64,000 bases of DNA. Source: Verrucosispora sp. WMMD573. GTDB taxonomy: Bacteria; Actinomycetota; Actinomycetes; Mycobacteriales; Micromonosporaceae. The notes below the pieces were generated by a model. That model was given only the letters and a program-made list of their open reading frames with translations, searched no databases and had not been told where the DNA came from. Positions 27,901 through 36,396 of the stretch are shown here, piece by piece (the stretch's first letter is position 1; each line of letters opens with the position of its first letter). The translations under genes were made by a program, and so were the position numbers. Where the stretch lies: NCBI RefSeq assembly GCF_027497175.1, contig NZ_CP114901.1:2046001-2110000 (forward strand), written 5' to 3'.

Positions 27901-28237
27901 CCCCCAGGACCGGCGCGTCTTCGTCGCCAACAACCTCGTCCCCATGAGCCAGACCATCGGACGCAGCATCCGGGGCAACCAGCCGACCACCGTGCTGCTG
28001 TGCGACGCGGCCTTCGCCGAACGACTCGCCGACCCCGAGGAGCAAACCGCGGACACGGCGCGTACCAGCATCGTCGTGGCCACCGACCAGTACCTTGGAC
28101 AACTGCTGGCCACGCCCGCCGACGGCGCAAGCCAGCAACGCCTGCGAGAGCACGCCGTCAACACCGCCGTGTGGGGCCTGATGGGCCACCTGGTCCGCAC
28201 CAACGAGCCCCTGGGATCGAGGAGGACCCCCCGGTGA
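24902..28237 (+). CDS. pPIWI-RE module DinG-like helicase
   Basis: A 1111-residue protein with an N-terminal domain of about 220 residues (the pPIWI_RE_Z-type region), Walker A GLMNSGKTT (about 262), four cysteines at ASCLLE, FPCHGK, YDCPLL and SICPAQ that could hold an iron-sulfur cluster as in DinG/XPD helicases, the DEAD box LLVIDEADAV (about 453), and C-terminal helicase motifs (VVLSGDEA, SQTIGRSIRGNQ). It is coupled to both neighbours by GTGA overlaps. The probable role is duplex unwinding for the PIWI protein. The Fe-S assignment is an inference from cysteine count and place. Confidence 0.85.
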   Translation: MRETSSWRDSLMKQMRREQFPEAVMARDAFCRVELGLHFLTKHFPGEPVGALQPLLSGYVDLPPELVAACRRARHRMGDVARRGYWRRLLNHYLRVPQEWRRFARTDAADGQVNDNTVFTVAGSALCQDRVATYDAALTDPLQYRLTPSRPPAPAGRRYEFRVGDGVEVVHLPSTLPPAPPVARLPLVPRRSREPWTVSFEKELLETAKEIDRRLVGKPHITNRNWHKRLTENMRFSSVDRNGPGLLDRPETFVLDGVSHIVGLMNSGKTTLTDVLTVNRVLKHGNRVGMVLGSVGDVYAKVSFLRSIGIDAVPLIGHSNRAEHAARYWRSAIEESPVLVPDDDNPADPAAAYANASCLLEPFRRSANPDWKPLEPNEFPCHGKLRDAESDEPTTYDCPLLSICPAQKAHREIANAQVWVTTAQCLIASRAEPADASMRWFEAFQPHTDLLVIDEADAVQQVLDSRFVQTEPLVAAGKGWTHRMVQHTNAALDNQSMAPAADDEVDRWHTQLQIHQNAVFVLNRLALSPSGQRLKELLGDAPFTAHSLLRRVARTLFGLPSRGDGNKRVEDLADDFYRHELQEFAESPLSEQPHSLDDVVAQVTRQPRTDAAVALAIDDWLDRWLKPNIDAGHVRREWFDQRRGLLRLVVEAAICAGRITMTFFTMTTMYPSVREHLQLPDEETFWADQPPRDYRPLVPEAPMGNILALRWADSRNGGASLQLLWVHGVGRWLLHHAHDLLACEGVQGPHVVLTSATSWAPGSSFYHIPIEPTAVLRPPPEDETALRKSHMAVKAQRNGADPIFVSGKTGSRRHDALRLLVTALCQPVDGRPRSLVDELRTKLPADRRKILFVVLSGDEARTVGDHINARVPQLSARIVVPDAADPCAGGIQRRLVGRFGTGEEDILVAAEMSIQRGYNILNANDTAALGAVIYLTRSHPPPFDLAFPLSLVSQLAMDHLQRPPAAAPGEVGSLVKQLRSTARKVWFDAIGRPIQFRALAPQDRRVFVANNLVPMSQTIGRSIRGNQPTTVLLCDAAFAERLADPEEQTADTARTSIVVATDQYLGQLLATPADGASQQRLREHAVNTAVWGLMGHLVRTNEPLGSRRTPR

Positions 28238-30921
28238 CCGACACCGAGACCAGCGAGAACACGGCCAAACCACCCCGCAGGACCACCGGCGACCACCTGC
28301 GCCTGCTCGCGTTCGACATCGAGCCAGGCACCCGCTGGGACGTCGAGTGCGACGTCGCGGCGATGCCCGCCACATGGTTCACCGAACTCGACAAGCAATG
28401 GCGCACCCGGCCGTTCGGCCGCCCCGGGAACTCGCTGCCCACCAGCAGCCTCAAAGAGCTCCTCTGCGGCATCGACCCGGCGATCATGTACGTCAACTGG
28501 GACCTGAGGTCGGACGACTTCATCGTCGCGTTCCCCGGCATCGACACGTACGTGGTCACCGACGCGATCGCCAGCTGGGCCACCACCGAGATCACCGACC
28601 AGGTCGACTGGTACCAGATGCTCAAACCAGCCGACCTCGTCTTCGACCGCCGCTCCTTCAATCTCCTCGAATACACCGTCCGCGCCAACGGCACCGCCGC
28701 GGTGGCCCCGCACGTCTACCAGATGCTGCCCTCGTTCCTCGCCAAAGAGGTCGTCGACAAGAAACTCGACCTGCTCGGCAAGGCCCGGCGCGACTTCATC
28801 CTCGGGCCACCCAGAAGCGACGGCCGGCGCAGCGCCGTCCTCTGGCCGCCCCAGCGGACCGACGACGACCGAGCCGGCGCCGGACTCGTCACCGCCAAGA
28901 TCGACTTTCACGTGGAGACGGCACCCAACTTCTCCGTACCGCGCATCCACGCCGACGTCAGCATCAGCCGCTTCCCCCTCATGCCTGTGGCCTACGTGCC
29001 GTCCCGAGGCAAAGGCCCCACCTCAGCCACCATCTGGCTCCACGGACCCCAGGGCTTCCTCGGCCGCGACGACGAACCCCACACCCTGCTGTCCGCGCCG
29101 GCACGCCAGATGCGGATCCCCGGCGGCGGCTGGCAGTGGCAGTGGAGCCCCGGCCTGGCCCGCGCCCTCGCGAAGCTCACCCAGCTGTCGTTCCCCGACC
29201 CGCACAAGACCCTCGCCGATCCGGCGGCAGCCGCCGACTTGCTCGACGAACGGGCGATCCGCGCCTACGTGCTGTACAGCGAAGGCACCAAGAGTCAAAC
29301 GGCGGACGCCGACGCGGCACCCAGCGTGGACGCCGACGGCAAGGAAACCAGACGAGCCAAGACACTTGTTCACGCCGCCAACACCGGCCTCGTGCCAGGA
29401 GACCACGTCGACGTCCACGACAGGCTGCGTGACCTCCTCGCCACCCGCGGGATCCGGCCGCTGCCCGACCTCGAGCGTGTCGGCTCACGCGCCACCCGCA
29501 AGATCAAATCCGCGTTCGACCCGAACACCATGTACACCATCGAACTGTGGACGCAGAGCGACATCACTCGCGAGGCCGTACTTGCGACCCTGGAGCATCA
29601 CTTCGGCCTCGCACGCGAGTCTGACCCGGCCGACAACAGCGTGGTCCGCTTTCACGGCGACCTCAACATCACCGTCCGCCTGCGCAACGGTGCCGAGGTC
29701 GGCGTCGGCGTCCAACCCGACCCGGACAAGAAGAAGACCGACGACGCCATGCTCCAGCTGCACACCAACCGGCTTGCAAGGGAGGTCCTCGGCGGGAGCA
29801 CCGACCGCCTGGGGGCCATCGTCGAACTGCAGGACGCTGCCTTCTTCAAACGAGGCAGGCTCATCGACCCGAAACCCGGCCTGAAGAAGGCCTTCGCCCG
29901 CACCAACCGGCGCCTGCAGTGCCTGCGACCAGCCCAGCTGTTCACCGAGCCGAAGACCTGGCCCGAGAACGCCAAACGGAAGAAGCCCGAGCCCTACCCC
30001 GGCACCCGGTTCGGGGCCGGCACCATCCTGCGGGTGGCGTCCGCCATCAACGACTGTCTTCGCCAGCTCGGCCGTTTCGGTTCCTACCAGATGCCCGTCG
30101 GACTGCCCGACATCGAGCAGGTCGGGATCTGGCTACACCATGACGGTCCCACCTGCATCCCGATCGTCATCCGCCAACAACCAGACGGCACCGCAACCGC
30201 CTACCTCACCGGCGCAGACGGCAGCCCCTCTCACCCGGTCCCCTACGCCGACCTACCCGCCCTCCTCGCCGACGGCAAAGGACGGATCGGCCCCAGCCGA
30301 CAACAAAAGCAGATCCTCGCCGGCTTCCTCGTCAACGTCTTGGGCATCGGCGGCACCGCCGACTCGGCAACCCGCTACCGCATCGTCATGGTCAGAGCTG
30401 CCGGATTCCGGAACTGGGGCTGGGACTGGATGCAGGACAAGCACCTTCGTCCCGACCAGGTCATCCTGCCCGGCGTCGGCATCGAAGACGACGCCGACCT
30501 CCCCGAAAGCATCGGACCGGACAAGACACCGGGCCTGCGCATCGTCCGCGTCCGAGACCGTTCCAGCACCATGGAAGTCCCCCGCGGCTTCGCCCACGAC
30601 CTCGACAAGCACCACCCCAGGGTCAGCGGGCTGTTCCGCGCCAGCGATCGCGTCTACTACTCCGTCAACCCCAAGTCCGATCAGATGCAAACCCCGCACG
30701 GCCGCACCAAGCTCGACCCCGACATCCACACCAACTTCTCCGTGCAGGCGTCGAACCCAGTGCCCCTGGAGATCTGCGTCGCCCACCAACAGCCCGACGA
30801 CGATCCGGCAGCACTCGCCACCCTGGTATCGCTGCTACGCCGAGCCCACGCACACACCGACCAAGCCACCAAGTACCCGGGCGTCCTACACCTCTGCTCG
30901 CTGGCCGACGAGTATCTTTGA
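28234..30921 (+). CDS. pPIWI-RE family PIWI protein
   Basis: An 895-residue prokaryotic PIWI protein: N-terminal pPIWI_RE_X-like domain (DHLRLLAFDIEPG, residues 18-350), a middle MID-like region (about 430-580, containing the stretch duplicated at 15773-16227), and a C-terminal RNase H-like PIWI domain (VRAAGFRNWGWDW, PGLRIVRVRDRSS, HTNFSVQASNPVPLEI, CSLADEYL at the very end). The family is named for universally conserved Arg and Glu residues; likely candidates here are in RVRDRS and PLEI. GAGGAGG precedes the GTG. It should use a guide nucleic acid against invading DNA or RNA together with the helicase and REase. Confidence 0.85.
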   Translation: MTDTETSENTAKPPRRTTGDHLRLLAFDIEPGTRWDVECDVAAMPATWFTELDKQWRTRPFGRPGNSLPTSSLKELLCGIDPAIMYVNWDLRSDDFIVAFPGIDTYVVTDAIASWATTEITDQVDWYQMLKPADLVFDRRSFNLLEYTVRANGTAAVAPHVYQMLPSFLAKEVVDKKLDLLGKARRDFILGPPRSDGRRSAVLWPPQRTDDDRAGAGLVTAKIDFHVETAPNFSVPRIHADVSISRFPLMPVAYVPSRGKGPTSATIWLHGPQGFLGRDDEPHTLLSAPARQMRIPGGGWQWQWSPGLARALAKLTQLSFPDPHKTLADPAAAADLLDERAIRAYVLYSEGTKSQTADADAAPSVDADGKETRRAKTLVHAANTGLVPGDHVDVHDRLRDLLATRGIRPLPDLERVGSRATRKIKSAFDPNTMYTIELWTQSDITREAVLATLEHHFGLARESDPADNSVVRFHGDLNITVRLRNGAEVGVGVQPDPDKKKTDDAMLQLHTNRLAREVLGGSTDRLGAIVELQDAAFFKRGRLIDPKPGLKKAFARTNRRLQCLRPAQLFTEPKTWPENAKRKKPEPYPGTRFGAGTILRVASAINDCLRQLGRFGSYQMPVGLPDIEQVGIWLHHDGPTCIPIVIRQQPDGTATAYLTGADGSPSHPVPYADLPALLADGKGRIGPSRQQKQILAGFLVNVLGIGGTADSATRYRIVMVRAAGFRNWGWDWMQDKHLRPDQVILPGVGIEDDADLPESIGPDKTPGLRIVRVRDRSSTMEVPRGFAHDLDKHHPRVSGLFRASDRVYYSVNPKSDQMQTPHGRTKLDPDIHTNFSVQASNPVPLEICVAHQQPDDDPAALATLVSLLRRAHAHTDQATKYPGVLHLCSLADEYL

Positions 30922-31237
30922 GGCCGTCCGGAGCATGGACGGATCTTGGGCAGCTACAGCTTGACAGGTGGGGCCCGCCTTACGAGGCATCAAGGTTGCC
31001 AGGCGCCCAGCGCATGCTCGGAGATCGCCTATCGGTAACCACTCATTCCACCATCGTTCGGCGGCTCCTACGATGTGGGCGAAAAAGATTGGCCGCGATC
31101 TCGGACAGATCGCGCGACGAGCTTGGGGCGCGGGGGTGAGGCCCCCCCCCGCCACGGTTACCGACGGCCGGTGGCACCAGCCAAATCCCGGATTCCAGGG
31201 CTTGAGGTTCCGCAGCCGTTCAGAGTAGCGATGCGCC
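30922..31237. other. Convergent intergenic region
   Basis: 316 bp between the PIWI gene and the XRE/ImmA gene, which converge. No gene is seen. It contains a strong hairpin (31095-31113), listed separately, and a run of eight C (31142-31149). Confidence 0.5.
31095..31113. terminator. Candidate hairpin terminator
   Basis: Perfect 7-bp stem GCGATCT / AGATCGC with a CGGAC loop, 174 nt after the PIWI gene stop and 125 nt from the stop of the convergent gene. There is no T tract, which is common for actinobacterial terminators. It may serve both strands. Confidence 0.4.
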
Positions 31238-32347
31238 CTAAGTATCGACCGTGACGCGTGGAGTAACCTCTGAGCCTGCAGACAGAACGACGCGGAGCAG
31301 ATCGGCCGACATGCCGGCCTGCTGTGCGACGGATCCGAAGCTGTGGTGGTGGTCGGCGAGAAGCCCTGCTGCTTTGCCGAGCAAGGAGGGCTGTTCGCGG
31401 GGGCCTAGATCCCCCGGCTCCGGGTAGCCCCACTCGGTGAGCATGTTCATGGCTCGCCGGTATGTGTAGTCCTTGTAGATGCCCATGGCGTGGCCCCGGT
31501 AGACAAGTGCTTTGAGCGACAGGCCCCATCGGCGCTTGACATGCTGCAGCTGATCGAAGTCGAGCCGGGCGGGCAGCTCGTCGCGGAGCAGGCTGCTCGG
31601 TGCGAGGAATTGCGAGCCGAAGGCCGTGGCCTCCCGCTCGAGAATTTGGCTGCCGGGTTCGGCGTCGTGGTGCAGCAGCAGGTGAGCCAGTTCATGGGCC
31701 GCGTCCATCCGAGAGCGTGCCTTATCGTTCTTACTGGGGCTGATGAACACGAAAGGCCTGGACCCGTACCAGTGGGAGAAAGCATCTACCCGCTCGGAGA
31801 CGTCCGGCAGGGTGAGCACGACGACGCCTGCGGCCTCGATTAGGCGGACCATGTGGGGTACGGGCCCGTCACCCAGGCCGAACGCATGGCGTGCGGCAAG
31901 CGCTGCCGTCTCGAGGTCGCGACTGCAGGTGTCCTCCGGCAATTCGAGCGACGGCAGGCGCAGTGTCGGCAGCTCCAGGTGCTGTTCGATGACTTCGACG
32001 ACGCGCCATGCGATTTCGCCGAAGGCGAGGGCTTGGTCCCGTTCGGCTTGTGTGGTCGTGCGTAGGCTGCGGAAGTGCGGGTGCCCTGCCGTGGCGGGAG
32101 CGGGGATGCCTGTGGCGAAGAACTGGACCGGCACGGCGAGCGCGAGCGCGAGGCGGGCCAGCGTCGCGGGCGACGGCCGTGCCTGTCCCAGCTCGTACTG
32201 ACTCACCGCGGTGGCGGTTACACCGATCTGCTGGGCCAGCTCCCTTTTGCGGAGGCGTCGCCACCGTCGAGCAAGTGTCAGAGCGTGCGGCTGGAACGCT
32301 GCTACTGCCAGCGCTGGTGCTTCGGCCCGCCCGCGGGCGGTCGTCAC
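31238..32347 (-). CDS. XRE-family regulator with ImmA/IrrE metallopeptidase domain
   Basis: A 369-residue protein with an N-terminal helix-turn-helix (ALTLARRWRRLRKRELAQQI, VTATAVSQYELGQARPS; about 20-70), a middle domain, and a zinc-peptidase motif AAHELAHLLLHHD (HExxH, about 215-227) with a downstream glutamate (EREATAFGSQFL). Such XRE-ImmA fusions control mobile elements and defence operons by repressor cleavage or by sensing stress. Its GTG overlaps the stop of the upstream partner gene (GTGA). The pair is divergent from the methyltransferase-FGH-Vsr operon across about 320 bp and is the likely regulator of it. Confidence 0.85.
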   Translation of the reverse strand: MTTARGRAEAPALAVAAFQPHALTLARRWRRLRKRELAQQIGVTATAVSQYELGQARPSPATLARLALALAVPVQFFATGIPAPATAGHPHFRSLRTTTQAERDQALAFGEIAWRVVEVIEQHLELPTLRLPSLELPEDTCSRDLETAALAARHAFGLGDGPVPHMVRLIEAAGVVVLTLPDVSERVDAFSHWYGSRPFVFISPSKNDKARSRMDAAHELAHLLLHHDAEPGSQILEREATAFGSQFLAPSSLLRDELPARLDFDQLQHVKRRWGLSLKALVYRGHAMGIYKDYTYRRAMNMLTEWGYPEPGDLGPREQPSLLGKAAGLLADHHHSFGSVAQQAGMSADLLRVVLSAGSEVTPRVTVDT

Positions 32348-33051
32348 GCGAGCGCTGACAGCGGCACGCCCTCACCGCAACGCGGGCGGACGTGCACGTC
32401 GAGCTCTGGTATCGGCACCTCGCCGGGAAGCCGCACGCCGACACCTGCAAGGCTGCCGGAAGCCAGCGGCAGCACAGCTTGGGTCGGCTGGCCGAACCAG
32501 AGTTGCACCTGGAACCAGGGCGACCCGCCGTCGCGGTTGTCACGCGGCAGACCGAGGTACGCCACCACCTCGCCGGTGCCGATGTCGCCGGCGTGAGCGA
32601 TACGCACGTGGCGCCTGCGGGGGACTATCCCAGGGAACGCCTCAGGGAACTGCTCGTCGTCATCCAGGGCGAGCTGCCCGCCCTGGCTGTTCTCCACGGC
32701 CCCGCCGAGCCGCGCTTCGCTGCCCTCCCAGCGGATTGTCTCCACACTCGAGCTAGTGCCGCCATGCAGCGAGTACAGCCGCACGATGTAGCCCCTACAA
32801 AGAATCTCCAGCGAGTTGTCCTCGATCCGCGCGTCCACGCCGGGCAGCCCGGCGAACTGCGCAGCCCCCAGGTTTGCCAGGTTGCGCCAGACCGTGGTTC
32901 CGAAGCTCATCGCATCGTCGCCCAGTTCCGGCTCGTGTCGGTCGGCTGCCCGCCGGTACACCTGCCGGACCAGGTCTGCGAGGGGTGTGAGGACGCCACC
33001 TTGGTCGAGGGTCGCGACGGCTTCGCCCAGATGATCCACGCGCGAAAACAT
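32344..33051 (-). CDS. Partner protein of XRE/ImmA regulator
   Basis: A 235-residue soluble protein of unknown family, first gene of the two-gene operon with the XRE/ImmA gene. It begins MFSRVDHLGEAVATLD and contains YIVRLYSLHGG and a beta-rich C-terminus (PWFQVQLWFGQPTQAVLPL). The ATG at 33051 is preferred as AGGTGAAG precedes it; an ATG at 33084 would add 11 residues. Obligate pairing suggests a sensor, a peptidase substrate, or an antitoxin-like role. Confidence 0.65.
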   Translation of the reverse strand: MFSRVDHLGEAVATLDQGGVLTPLADLVRQVYRRAADRHEPELGDDAMSFGTTVWRNLANLGAAQFAGLPGVDARIEDNSLEILCRGYIVRLYSLHGGTSSSVETIRWEGSEARLGGAVENSQGGQLALDDDEQFPEAFPGIVPRRRHVRIAHAGDIGTGEVVAYLGLPRDNRDGGSPWFQVQLWFGQPTQAVLPLASGSLAGVGVRLPGEVPIPELDVHVRPRCGEGVPLSALA

Positions 33052-33370
33052 ACCAGCTTCACCTGTTGATGTTGAAGAATTCAAGTGCAGGCACGCCGAG
33101 TCCGTCGTCGGAGTTCAAGCTGCACGCAATCTGGGGTGCTTGTCGTTCGTGTCTTCGGACGCTGGACTCCGGCCGGCGAACACTCCGATCACATCGGCCG
33201 CCGGCTCTCAGCGCGGTGCGCGGGTCGCCCTGTCACTTGTCGGTGCCTGCCGATATCGTGCACCCCATGCTCAGGACCACCCCGCGACGCGCGGTAGCGC
33301 GGCGCGAAGTAGATCATCTTATTATGGCTGCTCGTCGCGCAGGTTTCCGAGTGCCGGGGGGCGGGTCCTG
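33052..33370. promoter_or_regulatory. Divergent control region of the Dcm-FGH-Vsr locus
   Basis: About 320 bp between the regulator pair (leftward) and the methyltransferase operon (rightward). No gene. It includes one AT-richer patch near 33300-33330 (AGTAGATCATCTTATTATGG) that could hold the promoter of the methyltransferase operon. Clear operator dyads were not found by eye. Confidence 0.4.
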
Positions 33371-34522
33371 ATGGCGTTCCCGACAGGCCGCTACGCGGCA
33401 GTTTCGATGTTTTCTGGCTGCGGCGGGATGGACTTGGGGGCAGAGCAGACCAAGCGGGTCGGCGTCGTCTGGGCCAACGACATCGAGCCCTGGGCTGTCG
33501 AGACGTACCGGCGCAACATCGGGCGGCACATCGTCGCCCAGGACATCGCCGAGCTCGAGGTTCCGGACGTGCCGTGCGACATCCTGCTCGCGGGCCCGCC
33601 GTGCCAGGACTATTCGACGCTGTGGAACCACGACGGGCTGAAGACCGCACGGGGCAACCTGTTCCGGCACGTCGCGCGCTTCCTGGATGCACTGCGACCG
33701 GCGGCCTTCGTGCTGGAGAACGTCCCGGGTCTCCTGTCTGCCAACCACGGGGCGGCGTGGACTCTCGTCCGCCACGCGCTGCGGTCGCCGTCCAGCTTCG
33801 TCAGCGGCCCGCGGGAGGTCCGCGGAGTTCGCTACGACCTGTCGGCTCAGATCGTCGACATGGCCGATCTCGGCGTGCCGCAGAACCGCGAGCGCCTGAT
33901 CGTCGTCGGCGTGCGCCGTGACCTGATGGTGCGGCCACCGATGATCCCGGAACCTTTCGCAGGGCGCCACCGCACTGTCGCGGACGCGCTGGACCGAGAC
34001 CCGATCCCCGACGATGCCCCAAACCACGAGCGGGGCTTGGACGGGCCTGAGGTCGTCAAGCGGCTTGAGCTCATCCCGCCGGGGGCCAACTATGGGGTCA
34101 TCCCTGCGGACCACCCGTCGTCGGTTAAGGGACTGATCAGCCACGTGTACCGGAGGCTGGATCCGAACAAACCGGCCTACACGATGATCGCCGGCGGCGG
34201 TGGCGGCACGCACGGCTACCACCACGTCGAGCCCCGGCGACTGAGCAACCGGGAGAAGGCCAGGCTGCAGGGTTTCCCTGACGACTTCGTATTCGAGTAC
34301 GGGACAGTGCGCAACCGGGCTTCGGCGTACGCTCGCGTGCGCCGGCAGATCGGCAATGCGGTCCCCCCGCCCGCCGCGAAAGAGATTGTTGGTGCCCTGA
34401 CGCAGGTGCTGCTCGCCGCTGGCGTGCCGCCGCGGAAGGCAGCAGAGCTAACCGCCGCACGCCGGCACGCCGGCACGACCGCGAAGACTGAGCGCCGAGC
34501 CGAGAGGAAGGCAGCCGGCTAG
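33371..34522 (+). CDS. DNA (cytosine-5) methyltransferase
   Basis: A 383-residue C5 methyltransferase with motif I MFSGCGGMDLG (about 13-23), motif IV AGPPCQDYS with the catalytic Cys (about 75), motif VI ENVPGL (about 118), motif VIII QNRERLIVVG (about 175) and motif X QIGNAVPP (about 332). It transfers a methyl group to C5 of cytosine at a DNA site; the target site cannot be read from the sequence. It is the first gene of a five-gene operon, its stop TAG sharing a base with the GTG of the next gene. In this context it probably marks host DNA as self. Confidence 0.92.
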   Translation: MAFPTGRYAAVSMFSGCGGMDLGAEQTKRVGVVWANDIEPWAVETYRRNIGRHIVAQDIAELEVPDVPCDILLAGPPCQDYSTLWNHDGLKTARGNLFRHVARFLDALRPAAFVLENVPGLLSANHGAAWTLVRHALRSPSSFVSGPREVRGVRYDLSAQIVDMADLGVPQNRERLIVVGVRRDLMVRPPMIPEPFAGRHRTVADALDRDPIPDDAPNHERGLDGPEVVKRLELIPPGANYGVIPADHPSSVKGLISHVYRRLDPNKPAYTMIAGGGGGTHGYHHVEPRRLSNREKARLQGFPDDFVFEYGTVRNRASAYARVRRQIGNAVPPPAAKEIVGALTQVLLAAGVPPRKAAELTAARRHAGTTAKTERRAERKAAG

Positions 34523-36396
34523 TGACTGCTCCCGAAGACCTGTTGGACGAACTGCCCGCCGTCGCCGCCCTGAGGTCGCTGTCCATCTTCAGCGCTGACC
34601 AGGCCGGCGCCTATCGCGAACACTTCCAGTCTCTCAGCGACGCACTCGGCGAGGACGTGCCCACCAGGCTGGCGAGCCACGTCACGGCGTGGGCTGGCAG
34701 AGGTGAGCCTGGGGCCATCGTGCTCACGGGCAACGCCGGGACGGGAAAGACCGCAGTGGCCGAGTCCTACTGTCAAAGGGTCGGCGGAGAGCTGCCGGCC
34801 AGCGACGAGCCCTGCGAGGTCGCCCCCGGCAGATGGGTAGTTAAAGACCTCTCGGGCCTCTCGGACGACGAGGCGCGCCGGTCCGCGCTCCAGGCGGTTC
34901 TCGACGGCGTGGCCGCAGGGTCCGGGCAGTACCTGGTCTGCGCCAACGAGGGCGTGCTCCGGGACGCACTCGACGTCCTCGACCACAGCGACTTCGCCGG
35001 TGCACTGGAGGAGGCGCTGCGCAGCGGAGCCGCCCAGGTCGGCGGGCTGGTGGTCGTGAACGTCAACCGACAGCGGCCCACGGCGCTCGGCCTATGGGAC
35101 GCCCTGCTGGACTTTCTGACCAGGGAAGAGCTGTGGACCGGCTGCACGGGGTGCCCCTTCAAGCTGGGCGGCTGTCCGATGCGCAGCAACGCCGAGGCGC
35201 TCAGGAACCCCGATGTGCGCCGCCAGCTGCGGACCCTCGTGCGGCTAGGCGCGGGCGAAGCGGTCCCGACGATCCGCGAAGTCCTTTCGGTCCTGTCATG
35301 GGCGGTCGTCGGCGAACACGGGTGCCGGAAGGTCAAGGCAGCCACGCGCGACCTCGACAGATCTGCGTTCACTGCCACCAGCGGCTACTTCACCAGGGTC
35401 GTAGGCGGCGGGCTGCAGCCCGACGCCATCGAGCGGTCGCCGCTCATGGCGGGGATGCGAACCGCCCTGCTGGGCCACGTCAGCGACCTTGAGATCGACG
35501 GCTGGCTCAGGGACACGACAGGTGCGCCTGACGAGGTGCGGCTACTCGCGGGCGACCCTGCGGTCGCCGAAGACGGCGCAGACGGGAGCCTGGCGCTTGC
35601 CGGAAGCCAGTCTCCGCTGGACCGGGTCCGCACCAAGCAGGGCACGATGACGTTCCAGCACCTGGGCGAGATTGTGAGCACCAGCGAAGACCCGACGAAG
35701 GTCGACGACGGGCTGGATGCCCTGGTCGCGGGCGACGGCGACAGCAACGCCCCCGCCCAGGTCCTGTGGCGTCAGCGCCTGTACTTCGAGGCCAGCGCGG
35801 CACTCGGCGGCCCGGACGTCGCATCGCGGCGACTGCTGGGCTACCGGTACGTTGCCGACCTCGTGGAGTTGGCGGAGAAGGCCGCCGGCGGCGAGGACGT
35901 GGTCATCGAGGTCGCCGGCCTGGTGAGGGGCCTGAACTTCCTCGTCACCGGCTTCTCCAGCCCGACCGAGGGACTGGTCGTGCCGGACCCGGCCTGCTTG
36001 TTCGCCCGAGACCCGGGGTCCTTCCGGCCCGCCAGACCATCCCTGGTGTACGGGCTCGTGCCGCTGGACCGGCTCGCCGTGCGTGTGCCCGACCGCGGCC
36101 TCGTGGAACAGCTGCTCGACGTGGACCACGTGGACGTGGAACTGGCCGTGGACGGCCGCGCCGAACTGTCGCTGCGCATCCGCCCGCGGATGTATGAGGC
36201 CATCCGGGAGGCTGCGGACTTCCAGGGGCCGGTCGGCCAGGGCGTAGCCGAGATGAACGACCTGCGCGGCTTCTACAGCCGGCTCGCATCGGCCGAGGCT
36301 GCTGGCGACGGCATCCGGGTGGCAGACCCCGACTCGAACCCGCCGGCTCTCGTCAAGGTCAACCTGCCGCACTTCGCGACTTCTCGGAGGGTGTAG
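34522..36396 (+). CDS. DptF/DndF-like P-loop ATPase
   Basis: A 624-residue ATPase: Walker A LTGNAGTGKTAVAE (G70-T77), a Walker B-like QYLVCANEGVL region (about 137-147), LVVVNVNRQRPT (about 176), and a cysteine set C208-x2-C211-x6-C218 in GCTGCPFKLGGCPM that likely binds metal. The series P-loop, N-E-G-x-L, N-x-N-R and a Cys cluster followed by a helical half resembles DptF/DndF of phosphorothioation-dependent restriction. It starts with GTG in a TAGTG junction, and the next gene starts in the same way. The likeness is judged by pattern and gene order, not by alignment. Confidence 0.7.
   Translation: MTAPEDLLDELPAVAALRSLSIFSADQAGAYREHFQSLSDALGEDVPTRLASHVTAWAGRGEPGAIVLTGNAGTGKTAVAESYCQRVGGELPASDEPCEVAPGRWVVKDLSGLSDDEARRSALQAVLDGVAAGSGQYLVCANEGVLRDALDVLDHSDFAGALEEALRSGAAQVGGLVVVNVNRQRPTALGLWDALLDFLTREELWTGCTGCPFKLGGCPMRSNAEALRNPDVRRQLRTLVRLGAGEAVPTIREVLSVLSWAVVGEHGCRKVKAATRDLDRSAFTATSGYFTRVVGGGLQPDAIERSPLMAGMRTALLGHVSDLEIDGWLRDTTGAPDEVRLLAGDPAVAEDGADGSLALAGSQSPLDRVRTKQGTMTFQHLGEIVSTSEDPTKVDDGLDALVAGDGDSNAPAQVLWRQRLYFEASAALGGPDVASRRLLGYRYVADLVELAEKAAGGEDVVIEVAGLVRGLNFLVTGFSSPTEGLVVPDPACLFARDPGSFRPARPSLVYGLVPLDRLAVRVPDRGLVEQLLDVDHVDVELAVDGRAELSLRIRPRMYEAIREAADFQGPVGQGVAEMNDLRGFYSRLASAEAAGDGIRVADPDSNPPALVKVNLPHFATSRRV

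Noticed and set aside
31142..31149. Run of eight C as a regulatory or slippage site
   Set aside because: It lies in a convergent intergenic region without a reading frame; likely incidental.
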